A stretch of 20,528 nt of DNA, taken from contig JAWLCG010000037.1 in NCBI GenBank assembly GCA_041687295.1, positions 1 to 20,528 on the forward strand, given 5' to 3'. Source of the stretch: JAWLCG01 sp041687295. GTDB taxonomy: Bacteria > Planctomycetota > Phycisphaerae > SM23-33 > FEN-1343. Within the stretch, counting starts at the first letter, position 1. Every line of letters begins with the position of its first letter. A program made the position numbers and the translations under genes. Positions 13,840 through 20,504 of this stretch are shown here, one piece after another. The notes beneath the pieces were generated by a model. The model had not been told where the DNA came from, did not search any database, and was given only the letters and a program-made list of their open reading frames with translations.

Positions 13840-15368
13840 TCCACGAGCTCGGCGATGCGGGCGAATTCGTCCCGCAGGGCCGGGTAGAAGCGGCGGTACT
13901 GGGTGTAGAGCCGCTGGTAGAGTTCGCTGGCGGCTGGGTCGGGCTCGAGGGTGCGGGTGACGTCGATGATGGCCTTGCAGGCCTCGGGCACGCTGGCGAA
14001 GGCGCCGGCGCCGACGCCGGCGAGGATGGCCGCCCCGTAGGCCGGGCCCTCCTCGGCGTTGATCGTGACGCAGGGGGCGCGGTAGATGTCCGCCTGCAGC
14101 TGGCGCCAGAAGCCGCTGCGGGCGCCGCCGCCGGACAGGCGGATCTGCCGCGGCTCGAGCCCCCGCTCGCGGAGGATCGTCAGCGCGTCGTTCATGCCGA
14201 AGGTGGCGCCCTCCAGGACGCTGCGGGCCAGCTCGGCCCGGCCGGTGCGCTGGGTGATGCCGATCCAGGCCGCTCGCGCCAGCGGGTCGGCATGGGGTGT
14301 CCGCTCGCCGGTGAGGTAGGGCAGCCAGAAGACGCCCTCGCAGCCGGCGGGGGCCTCGGCCGCCAGGTCGGTCAGCAGCTCGTAGGGGTCCACGCCGTCG
14401 CGGCTGGCCCGCTCGATCTCGGCCTGGCCCAGCACGTTGCGGAACCACTGGAAGCTGCCTCCCGCCGCCAGCACGCAGCCGAACAGGCAGTACTCGCCGG
14501 CCACGCTCGAGCAGAAGGTCTGCACCCGGCCCCGGGGGTCGGTCACGTACTGCTGGCTGTGGACGTACACCACGCCGCTGGTGCCCAGCGTCGCGCTGAC
14601 GAGCCCCTCGGCGACGATGCCGTTGCCGATCGCCCCGACGGGCTGGTCGCCGCCGCCGCCGACCACCGGCGTGCCCTCGGCCAGGCCCAGGTCGTCGGCC
14701 ACCTCGCGCGTGATGCGCCCGGTGACCTGGTGGCTCTCGTAGACCGGCGGCAGGATGGCGCGGTCGATCTCGAACAGCTCGATCATCCGCCCCGACCAGT
14801 CGCGCGTCCGCTGGTCCAGCAGCATCGTGCCGGACATGTCGCTGACGTCGCCGGCGTACTCGCCCGTCAGGCACAGGCGGATGTAGTCCTTGGGCAGCAG
14901 GATGTGGGCGATGCGGTCGTAGTGCTCGGGCTCGTGCTGGCGGACCCACAGCAGCTTGGTCAGCGTGAAGCTGGTCAGGGCGACGTTGCCGCACAGCTCG
15001 ATGAGCCTTTCGGGGCCGCCGGCCTTTTCGGTGATCTGGCGGCACTGCTCGGCCGAGCGCTGGTCGTTCCAGATGATGGCCGGGCGGATGACCTCGCCGG
15101 CGGCGTCCAGGCACACCAGGCCGTGCATCTGGCCCGAGAAGCCCACCGCGGTGATGGCCGAGCCCTCGACACCGGAGCGATGGATGGCCTCGCCGATGGC
15201 CTTGCGGGCGGCCGACCACCACTGGCGGGGGTCCTGCTCGCTGTAGCCGGGACGGGGGCTTTCGACACTGTGCTCGGCGCTGGCGGTCGCGAGGACCCGG
15301 CCATAGCCGTCCATGATGAGCGTCTTGGTGCCGCTGGTGCCGACGTCGATACCGAGGTAACAGGCCAT
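13836..15368 (-). CDS. xylB: Xylulokinase (FGGY family)
   Basis: A 510-residue sugar kinase that phosphorylates D-xylulose with ATP, feeding it into the pentose phosphate pathway. ATG at 15366-15368 has GGGAG 6 bases upstream. The N-terminal ATPase fold begins YLGIDVGTSGTKT (4-16). SGQMHG (78-83) and IWNDQR (99-104) are xylulokinase-type substrate-binding motifs. GGGGDQPVGAIGNG (237-250) carries the catalytic Asp241; the common version is GGGDNAAGAVG. GERTPHADP (354-362) and the second FGGY signature LSGGGARSGFWRQLQADI (411-428) complete the family pattern. Length is normal. No xylose isomerase, transporter or regulator is nearby, so the pathway must be encoded elsewhere. It has a strong promoter of its own. 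A different pentulose substrate is possible but less likely. Confidence 0.92.
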   Translation of the reverse strand: MACYLGIDVGTSGTKTLIMDGYGRVLATASAEHSVESPRPGYSEQDPRQWWSAARKAIGEAIHRSGVEGSAITAVGFSGQMHGLVCLDAAGEVIRPAIIWNDQRSAEQCRQITEKAGGPERLIELCGNVALTSFTLTKLLWVRQHEPEHYDRIAHILLPKDYIRLCLTGEYAGDVSDMSGTMLLDQRTRDWSGRMIELFEIDRAILPPVYESHQVTGRITREVADDLGLAEGTPVVGGGGDQPVGAIGNGIVAEGLVSATLGTSGVVYVHSQQYVTDPRGRVQTFCSSVAGEYCLFGCVLAAGGSFQWFRNVLGQAEIERASRDGVDPYELLTDLAAEAPAGCEGVFWLPYLTGERTPHADPLARAAWIGITQRTGRAELARSVLEGATFGMNDALTILRERGLEPRQIRLSGGGARSGFWRQLQADIYRAPCVTINAEEGPAYGAAILAGVGAGAFASVPEACKAIIDVTRTLEPDPAASELYQRLYTQYRRFYPALRDEFARIAELVE

Positions 15369-15440
15369 GCGGGTCTCCCTGGGGGCGTCCGAATTCCGCC
15401 CGGCCCCTTCCACACGCACCGCCCGGGCCGGGCCTGCCGC

Positions 15441-15469
15441 ATTGGACCATTCATCCGCCCGATCGTCAA
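15441..15469 (-). promoter_or_regulatory. Putative xylB promoter
   Basis: On the minus strand TTGACG (15469-15464), a 17-base spacer and TCCAAT (15446-15441), with a leader of about 65 bases. Confidence 0.55.
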
Positions 15470-15511
15470 GGAGGAGTGGCGGCCGCGATGCCGCCAGGCC
15501 GCGCCTGGGCA

Positions 15512-15555
15512 ATATGGAGTGCGGCGACCGAGTCGCCGCTTTGGATCGACGGCGC
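15512..15555 (+). repeat. R6 repeat unit
   Basis: ATATGGAGTGCGGCGACCGA, GTCGCCGCTTTGG, ATCGACGGCG. GCGGCGAC pairs with GTCGCCGC. It is a direct repeat of 15703-15746. Confidence 0.7.
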
Positions 15556-15587
15556 CATGGCCTCGGTCGGTCGGCCCGGCCAAGACC

Positions 15588-15608
15588 CCCACGGATTGCA
15601 TCCGTGGG
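15588..15608. repeat. 9-bp stem-loop, second copy of the 3980-4003 element
   Basis: CCCACGGAT, loop TGC, ATCCGTGGG, followed by CTTGG as in the first copy. Confidence 0.6.
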
Positions 15609-15630
15609 CTTGGAGAAGGCCCCCCGGGCA

Positions 15631-15678
15631 GTAGGGCACGTAGGTTCGCGAGCGCAGCGAGCGGTTCTGCGTGCCGCG
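15631..15678 (+). repeat. R5 repeat
   Basis: GTAGGGCACGTAGGTTCGCG then GCGGTTCTGCGTGCCGCG. GGCACG pairs with CGTGCC, and CGCGAGCG-CA-GCGAGCG gives a second inner fold. It is nearly identical to the plus copy at 3082-3131, more than 12 kb away. Confidence 0.75.
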
Positions 15679-15702
15679 AAGGCGCCAGGGCACGCCTGGG
15701 CC

Positions 15703-15746
15703 GTATGGAGTGCGGCGGCATCGACGCCGCTTTGGATCGACGGCGG
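15703..15746 (+). repeat. R6 repeat unit
   Basis: GTATGGAGTGCGGCGGCATC, GACGCCGCTTTGG, ATCGACGGCGG. It shares its left flank (CGCCTGGGC) with the unit at 15512. The stem differs from that unit by paired substitutions. The 15369-15773 gap holds only these repeats and the xylB promoter. Confidence 0.7.
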
Positions 15747-15773
15747 AAAGACGCGTCTGGGTTGGGGCGGCCC

Positions 15774-16946
15774 CTACGCCTCGGCGGGCACGGGCTCGCC
15801 GGCGATGAAGCTGCGGTGGACGCGGGTGCGGACGTCCAGCGGGTCGCCCTCCCAGACGACCAGGTCGGCGTCCTTGCCGCGCTCGATCGAGCCGAGGCGC
15901 TTGGCCAGGCCCAGGATGGTGGCCGGGTGGATCGTGAGCGTCCGCAGGGCGTCGGCCTCGCTCAGGCCGGCCCGCACGGCCAGGGCGGCGAAGACGGGCA
16001 GGTACTGCAGCGGCGTGACCTGGTGGTCGGTGGTGATGGCGACGGTCAGGCCGGCCTCGACGGCGCGGACGACGGTCTCGAAGCTGCGGTTGTGCAGTTC
16101 GAGCTTGCTTCGGCTGCCCATGGTCGGGCCGATGACGACGGGCACCTGGCGCTGGGCCAGCGCGTCGAGGATGTCGATGGCCTCGGTGGCGTGTTCGAAG
16201 ACGTAGCGGAAGCCGAACTCGTCGGCGACCCGCATGAAGGTGAGCATGTCGATCGAGCGGTGGGCGTGGCAGCGGGCGGGCAGCTCGCCGGCCAGCAGGC
16301 GGGCGACGGCGGCGAGTTTGAGGTCGACGGCGAAGGGCTCCTTGGCACGGTCCTTGGCGCTCTTGCGGTCGTAGGCCTGCCGCTTCTGGACGTAGTTGCC
16401 CGCGGCCGTGAAGGTCTCGCGCATGACGGCCGCGATGGCCATCCGCGTGCCCGGCCGCTGGTTTCGCGAGCCGTAGACGCGCTTGGGGTTCTCGCCCATG
16501 GCCATCTTCAGCCCCGCCTGCGGGTTGACGATGCGGGCGTCGAAGCTCGGTGCCCAGGTCTTGATCGTCGCCCCGATGCCGCAGAAGACGTTGGCCGAGC
16601 CCTGCGTGAGGTACATCGTCGTCACGCCGGCCTGGGCGGCCTCGAGCAGGGCGCGGTCGCTGGGCTTGAAGCCGTCGATCGCCAGCAGGTGCGGCGTGAC
16701 CGGGTCGGTCATCTCGTTGTAGTCGGCGTCGTGGAAGTGGCCGTCCTCGGCCATGCCCGCGTGCGAGTGGGCCTCGATGAACCCCGGCGTCACCAGTCGG
16801 CCGCCGCAGTCGAACACCTCGGCCGAGGCGGGCACCTTGACGGCCCGGCCGACCGCGCGGATTCGGCCCTTGTCGATGAGGATCGTGCCGTCGGCGATTC
16901 GGCCCTTCGTGATGGTCTCGATCTCGGCGTGGGTCAGGGCGAGCAT
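15774..16946 (-). CDS. Metal-dependent amidohydrolase (imidazolonepropionase-like, COG1228)
   Basis: A 390-residue protein of the amidohydrolase superfamily. ATG at 16944-16946 has AAGGAG 6 bases upstream. A small beta domain (1-50) is followed by the TIM-barrel metal site: PGFIEAHSH (54-62, His60 and His62), His227/His229 in CHAHRS, His252 in FEHATEA and Asp307 in ITTDHQVTP. The segment GLKMAMGENPKRVYG (145-159) is typical of the COG1228 group and its Lys147 may be functional. The C-terminal strand (KDADLVVWEGDPLD, 358-371) closes the beta domain. No signal peptide is visible, so it is cytoplasmic. Related enzymes cleave cyclic amides or dipeptides such as imidazolonepropionate and Xaa-Pro peptides; the substrate cannot be assigned here. 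It has the best-looking promoter in the window. The stop TAG overlaps GTAGGGG, followed by CCGCCCC, a possible short repeat hairpin. Confidence 0.88.
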   Translation of the reverse strand: MLALTHAEIETITKGRIADGTILIDKGRIRAVGRAVKVPASAEVFDCGGRLVTPGFIEAHSHAGMAEDGHFHDADYNEMTDPVTPHLLAIDGFKPSDRALLEAAQAGVTTMYLTQGSANVFCGIGATIKTWAPSFDARIVNPQAGLKMAMGENPKRVYGSRNQRPGTRMAIAAVMRETFTAAGNYVQKRQAYDRKSAKDRAKEPFAVDLKLAAVARLLAGELPARCHAHRSIDMLTFMRVADEFGFRYVFEHATEAIDILDALAQRQVPVVIGPTMGSRSKLELHNRSFETVVRAVEAGLTVAITTDHQVTPLQYLPVFAALAVRAGLSEADALRTLTIHPATILGLAKRLGSIERGKDADLVVWEGDPLDVRTRVHRSFIAGEPVPAEA

Positions 16947-16999
16947 GGCGACTCCTTGGGTTCGAACCGGCCGGCGCGACGGGGCCGACGACCGAACCG

Positions 17000-17028
17000 A
17001 TTGTCAGGAAACCGCCCCGGCTCGTCAA
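17000..17028 (-). promoter_or_regulatory. Promoter of the amidohydrolase gene
   Basis: On the minus strand TTGACG (17028-17023), a 17-base spacer and GACAAT (17005-17000), close to the sigma70 consensus, with about 47 bases of leader. Confidence 0.6.
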
Positions 17029-17039
17029 GGCGCGGCCCG

Positions 17040-17147
17040 GTAGGCCGGGTCGAGTGAAGCGAGGCCCGGCACGGAAGACGGAAGACCGGAGACGGGCCAC
17101 AGAGGACACAGAGGACACAGAGAGAAGAGCCACAGAGTTCTGCAAAG
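17040..17147 (+). repeat. Composite R2 + R3 repeat
   Basis: R2 (17040-17070, GTAGGCCGGGTCGAGTGAAG then CGAGGCCCGGC), a short purine-rich tandem (GGAAGACGGAAGACCGGAGA, 17073-17092) and R3 (17093-17147, GGGCCACAGAGGACACAGAG and further units). The order is the same as at 7175-7294. It directly follows the amidohydrolase promoter. Confidence 0.75.
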
Positions 17148-17153
17148 TTTCAG

Positions 17154-17248
17154 TATATAGCCCCGGGCTTGCCCGGGGTCTTCGAACTCCCCAGGGGTCT
17201 CGGGTGGTGGGGGTTCGAAAACCCCCCGGGCAAGCCCGGGGCTATATA
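17154..17248. repeat. R11 inverted repeat with 25-bp perfect arms
   Basis: The left arm (17154-17178) starts TATATAGCCCCGGGCTTGCC and its exact complement lies at 17224-17248. Each arm contains its own hairpin (CCCCGGGC-TT-GCCCGGGG). The arms are flanked inside by TTCGAA. It is the longest perfect inverted repeat in the window. It lies about 40 bases past the VTT gene's stop codon and may end the three-gene transcript. A truncated R1 tail (CTCTGGCGCCATCG, 17263-17276) sits between. Confidence 0.8.
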
Positions 17249-17286
17249 GAGGGACACGGGGACCTCTGGCGCCATCGGGGGGCCGC

Positions 17287-18054
17287 TCAGGCCCCGCGGC
17301 CCATCCAGCGCAGGGCGGGCGGCAGGAGCCAGCGGAGCAAGGCCAGGGCCAGGGCGATGCCCAGCATGATCAGCGAGGCGGCCATCGGGCTCAGGCTGGC
17401 GGCGAAGGCGACGGCCGCCAGCGTGCCGTAGCGGAGGAACCGCCCGAGGAAGTTGGCCAGGGCGAACAGCCGCCGCGGGTAGCCGTAGAGGATCGCCACC
17501 ATCCGCACCACGTCGATGGGGATGGGCACCAGGTTGCTCACCAGCTGGAAGGTGAAGGGGGCCCGGACGAACCACCGGGCGGCGGCGTGGTAGAGCCTCG
17601 TCTCTCGCAGGGCCGCCAGGCGGCGGTGGCGAAGCATCAGGCTGATGACGTGGTAGTCGTTGAGGTTGGCCACCGTCGAGGCCACCCCGCCGGCCAGCGC
17701 CAGCAGCAGGGCGGTCGACCACAGCTCGCCGGTCAGGGCGACCTCGCGCGTGGCGACGGCCGCCACCAGCCAGCCGGTCGGCAGCGGCAGGAACGTGTTG
17801 CAGAAGGCCAGGTACAGCATCACGATCAGCAGCTTGAGCAGCTGGTGGTGCGGGGCCGTGAAGTCGCCCGGACGGGTGAACAGGGCCGTCCAGGGCCCGT
17901 CGATCTCAGCCAGCAGCACGGCCGACGGCAGGCCCAGCACCACCAGGTAGAGCCCGAAGGCCCCCAGCCACCGCCGAATGCGGATGCGCCCGGGGTGGTG
18001 GCTGTGGTGGGTCAGGGGGGACGGGTCAAGGTTGGTGGTCGAGGAGTCGGCCAT
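17287..18054 (-). CDS. VTT/DedA-family (SNARE-associated) membrane protein
   Basis: A 255-residue polytopic membrane protein. ATG at 18052-18054 lies inside the end of the ABC ATPase gene (29-base overlap), with GGA-rich sequence in front. After a His-rich cytoplasmic N-terminus there are about five hydrophobic segments. The VTT signature is visible as NTFLPLPTGWLVAAVA (86-101) with a downstream GG-rich helix (112-130), then LVPIPIDVVRMVAILYGY (175-192) and NFLGRFLRYG (201-210). VTT/DedA proteins are re-entrant-loop membrane proteins linked to undecaprenyl-phosphate or phospholipid scrambling and proton balance. The overlap implies translational coupling with the ABC ATPase. A link to lipid or lipoprotein handling by the ABC system is attractive but is inference. 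Confidence 0.85.
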   Translation of the reverse strand: MADSSTTNLDPSPLTHHSHHPGRIRIRRWLGAFGLYLVVLGLPSAVLLAEIDGPWTALFTRPGDFTAPHHQLLKLLIVMLYLAFCNTFLPLPTGWLVAAVATREVALTGELWSTALLLALAGGVASTVANLNDYHVISLMLRHRRLAALRETRLYHAAARWFVRAPFTFQLVSNLVPIPIDVVRMVAILYGYPRRLFALANFLGRFLRYGTLAAVAFAASLSPMAASLIMLGIALALALLRWLLPPALRWMGRGA

Positions 18055-18772
18055 CGTCCATCCATAGGATGCGGTCCGCGCGGGCGGCCGCCTCGGGGGC
18101 GTGGGTGATCATCACGAGGGTCTGGCCGTCGGTGCGGCTGGCCTGGGTCAGCAGCTCCAGCAGGGCGTCGGCGTTTTTCGAGTCGAGGCTGCCGGTGGGC
18201 TCGTCGGCCAGCAGCAGCGCCGGGCGGTGGGCGATCGCGCGGGCGACGGCCACCCGCTGCTGCTCGCCGATGCTCATGCGGCCGGGCTTGCGGCGGGCGA
18301 CGTGGGCGACGCCCATCCGCTCGAGCAGCGCGTCGATGGCGTCGCCGTCGGCCCGCTGGCCCCGCAGGCGGAGGCTCAGGGCGACGTTCTGCCGGGCCGA
18401 GAGCACCCCCAGCAGGTTGAACCGCTGAAAGACGAAGCCCATCGCCCGCCGGCGCAGCGTGGTTCGGCCGGCCTCGCCGATGGCGACGGCGTCATGGCCC
18501 TGGAACCGCAACGTGCCGCCGTCGGGGCGGCTCAGCAGGCCCAGGATGTGCAGCAGCGTCGTCTTGCCGCTGCCGGAGCTACCCATGATCGCCAGGAACT
18601 CCCCCGGCCGAACCGACAGGTCCACCCCGCGCAGCACCGGCGTCCGCGCGGGGCCCCGGCCGAAGGCCTTGGTCAGCCCCTCGGCGCGGAGGATCGGCTC
18701 GGCACCGGCCGGGCCCGAAGGCTCGGCGGCAGGCCGGTCGGCGGACATCGGGTTGTCGAGCTGGCGGGACAT
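18026..18772 (-). CDS. ABC transporter ATP-binding protein, LolD/MacB type
   Basis: A 248-residue ATPase. Walker A is GSSGSGKT (64-71), the Q-loop FVFQRFN contains Gln116, the signature is MSIGEQQ (166-172; the usual form is LSGGQQ), Walker B is LLLADE (186-191) followed by PTGSLD, and the H-loop His is His224. The LolD/MacB/FtsE group drives FtsX-like permeases that move or extract lipoproteins, lipids or peptides rather than classic transport. The start is uncertain. ATG 18770-18772 is preceded by an AT-rich repeat with no Shine-Dalgarno, and ATG 18746-18748 also lacks one; homologous sequence really begins near residue 26. The permease gene lies 122 bases upstream on the same strand, and the VTT gene overlaps the 3' end. 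Confidence 0.9.
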   Translation of the reverse strand: MSRQLDNPMSADRPAAEPSGPAGAEPILRAEGLTKAFGRGPARTPVLRGVDLSVRPGEFLAIMGSSGSGKTTLLHILGLLSRPDGGTLRFQGHDAVAIGEAGRTTLRRRAMGFVFQRFNLLGVLSARQNVALSLRLRGQRADGDAIDALLERMGVAHVARRKPGRMSIGEQQRVAVARAIAHRPALLLADEPTGSLDSKNADALLELLTQASRTDGQTLVMITHAPEAAARADRILWMDDGRLLDHQP

Positions 18773-18800
18773 TCGATTTTCGATCTTTGGTTTCTGATTC
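18773..18800 (-). repeat. R9 AT-rich repeat directly before the ABC ATPase start
   Basis: The minus strand reads CAGAAACCAAAGATCGAAAA then TCGA, right up to the ATG. It resembles the GATCAAAGATCAAAAATCC tract at 12383-12420. It occupies the ribosome-binding position. Confidence 0.5.
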
Positions 18801-18832
18801 TCGAGGCTGGCGCCGCTATGGAGCCCTTATCC

Positions 18833-18898
18833 GTAGGGCGGGCACTGCCCGCCGCCGAAGGCGCCCGGCGTTGATGCGGCGGGCGGTGCCCGCCCTAC
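18833..18898. repeat. Facing pair of R1 repeats inside the ABC operon
   Basis: A plus copy (from 18833: GTAGGGCGGGCACTGCCCGCC) and a minus copy (ending 18898: GCGGGCGGTGCCCGCCCTAC) face each other around GAAGGCGCCCGGCG. The stop TAG of the permease gene (18895-18897) belongs to the minus copy's GTAG head. It almost fills the 122-base gap between permease and ATPase genes. Confidence 0.8.
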
Positions 18899-20103
18899 TC
18901 GTAGGTCAGGGCCTCGGCGACGTCGACACGGCTGGCGCGCCAGGCGGGGTAGAGGCCGGCCAGCAGGCTGCCTGCCCCTGCGGCCGTCAGGGCCGTCAGC
19001 AGCCAGTCGGCGGTGATCGTCACCGACAGGTCGGGCCGGAAGCGCTCGATGCCGGCCGCCACTCCGTAGGCCATCGCCACTCCCATCACCGTGCCCAGGC
19101 CCGTCAGCAGGACGCTCTCGGCCAGCACCAGGCGCAGGATGGTGCCGCGCCCAGCCCCCATGGACCGGAGGATGGCGATGTCGCGCGTCTGCTGCAGCAC
19201 CATCGTGTACAGCGTGACCATGATGAACAGGAACGCGATCGTCAGCGCCACCGCGTTCACCGCGTCGATGTAGGTGTACATCACGCCGAAGTTCCGCATC
19301 AGCAGGGCCTGGTACTCGCTGCGGGGCGAGACGCCCTGGCGGGTGGCCTGGCGGATCCGCTCGGCGGCGGGGCCGGCGTCGGTGCCTGCCGTCAGGCCGA
19401 CGAACAGCAGCGTCACCCGGTCGATCCGCCCGTTGAGCAGGTACTGCAGCGTGGCCATCGGCGCGAACACCCGCACGACGGCGCCGGCCTCGAAGACGCC
19501 GACGATCCGCCAGTCATGGCCCGCCAGCGACAGCGTGTCGCCGACGCCCTTGCCCAGCTCCCGGGCCAGCACGGTGTCGACGGCGAGCTCCAGGCCGCCC
19601 TGCTCGGCCAGCTCGACGGCCGGGATGTCCAGGATGGCGTCGCTGCCGGAGGCGGCCTCGAACCGCCCGGCCAGCCAGCGGGAGAATCGGCCGTCGGCGT
19701 CGGGCAGCCGGCCCGACCGCAGCGGTCGGCCCGCGGCGAAGACGTCGAAGTCGCCCGGCTCGATGCCGAAGACGTTGCCCTCGCGCCCCCCGACGCTCAG
19801 CCGGGCCAGGTACACCGGCGAGACCCGCTCGGCGATGGGGCCCCCGGGCCCGGCCAGCTCGGCGATGCGCCGAACGGCCTGCTCGTTGAGGGCCCCGCCG
19901 CTGGCCATGGTCAGATTCGTGCTGGCCGGGTGGACGATCAGGTCGGCTCGCACGCCGTTCCAGCGGTCGATCACGTCGTGCAGCGTGCCGCGCGACAGGC
20001 CCGCCAGCGTCAGCAGCATGCAGACGCCGATCCCGATCCCCAGCGCCGACAGGACGCTGCGAAGCTTGTGGTGCCACAGGTTGGCTACGGGCAGATACGC
20101 CAT
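18895..20103 (-). CDS. FtsX/MacB-type ABC transporter permease
   Basis: A 402-residue membrane protein. ATG at 20101-20103 starts MAYLPVANLWHHKLRSVLSA. Transmembrane helix 1 is at about 17-38 (LSALGIGIGVCMLLTLAGLS). A large periplasmic MacB-like domain (about 40-265) follows, then three C-terminal helices (about 270-292, 310-340, 365-385). RDIAILRSMGAGRGTILRLV is the hallmark FtsX-domain segment, and the end (PAWRASRVDVAEALTYE) matches the usual tail of the family. It should dimerise and work with the ABC ATPase encoded downstream, in mechanotransmission, lipoprotein release or lipid export. No membrane-fusion or second permease gene is visible, although the upstream side is close to the window edge. 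Its stop codon comes from an R1 repeat head. Confidence 0.9.
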   Translation of the reverse strand: MAYLPVANLWHHKLRSVLSALGIGIGVCMLLTLAGLSRGTLHDVIDRWNGVRADLIVHPASTNLTMASGGALNEQAVRRIAELAGPGGPIAERVSPVYLARLSVGGREGNVFGIEPGDFDVFAAGRPLRSGRLPDADGRFSRWLAGRFEAASGSDAILDIPAVELAEQGGLELAVDTVLARELGKGVGDTLSLAGHDWRIVGVFEAGAVVRVFAPMATLQYLLNGRIDRVTLLFVGLTAGTDAGPAAERIRQATRQGVSPRSEYQALLMRNFGVMYTYIDAVNAVALTIAFLFIMVTLYTMVLQQTRDIAILRSMGAGRGTILRLVLAESVLLTGLGTVMGVAMAYGVAAGIERFRPDLSVTITADWLLTALTAAGAGSLLAGLYPAWRASRVDVAEALTYE

Positions 20104-20115
20104 ACGTCACCGGTT

Positions 20116-20121
20116 ATTCTA
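20116..20121 (-). promoter_or_regulatory. Putative -10 element of the permease operon
   Basis: Minus-strand TAGAAT, 12 bases before the ATG, would give a leader of only a few bases. GGTGA just before the ATG (3-base spacing) is too close for a good ribosome site. Confidence 0.35.
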
Positions 20122-20179
20122 GAAGTCGCGTCATTAGACCCGAAGCGCCCGACCCAACGCAAGCGGTTGCGGCAGTGGC

Positions 20180-20213
20180 CGCAGAAAGGAGAAAGTAGAA
20201 AGGATAGAGTGGA
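20180..20213 (+). repeat. Purine-rich short tandem tract and adjacent hairpin
   Basis: GCAGAAAGGAGAAAGTAGAA then AGGATAGAGTGGAG: imperfect GAAAG(G/T)A units. It is followed by GCGGGC-TTC-GCCCGC (20229-20243), a 6-bp stem. I see no gene from 20104 to the window end. Confidence 0.45.
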
Positions 20214-20303
20214 GACAAAGACCCCATCGCGGGCTTCGCCCGCAACCCAAGCCGAATCCGTGCCGCGGACCGGCGGTCGGGAAGAAGCAGCGTGGGGGCT
20301 CTG

Positions 20304-20504
20304 CCCCACACCCCCGGGATTTATCGCATGGAGCCCCCCGGCAAGACATAGCAGGCGACTCGGCCAGGAGGAGCCGCCCGTGCCGTAAGGGCGCCTTGGC
20401 GGCGCTCGGGTCGCTTCCCAGCGTTGCCCTGTCCTGGGCCAAGGTCTCTGGAGTGTACCATCCCTGCCGGGGGGCCTAAAGCGATAAATCCCGGGGGTGT
20501 GGGG
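20304..20504. mobile_element. MITE-like element with long terminal inverted repeats
   Basis: The first 24 bases (20304-20327) are the exact complement of the last 24 (20481-20504), ending in TTATCGC and beginning with GCGATAA. After a 5-base mismatch the pairing resumes (GCCCCCCGGCA at 20333-20343 with its complement at the other end), so the terminal repeats extend about 40 bases. The 201-base unit has no coding capacity. Outside each arm there is a further GGGGGC...GCCCC hairpin. This layout fits a miniature inverted-repeat element moved by an enzyme encoded elsewhere. No target duplication could be confirmed. Confidence 0.55.

Noticed and set aside
13575..17057. An uninterrupted plus-strand frame of 1160 codons opposite xylB and the amidohydrolase
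   Set aside because: It is antisense to two genes with clear family motifs, runs through repeat DNA, and has a low-complexity Gly/Ala/Asp-rich translation typical of GC-rich shadow frames.
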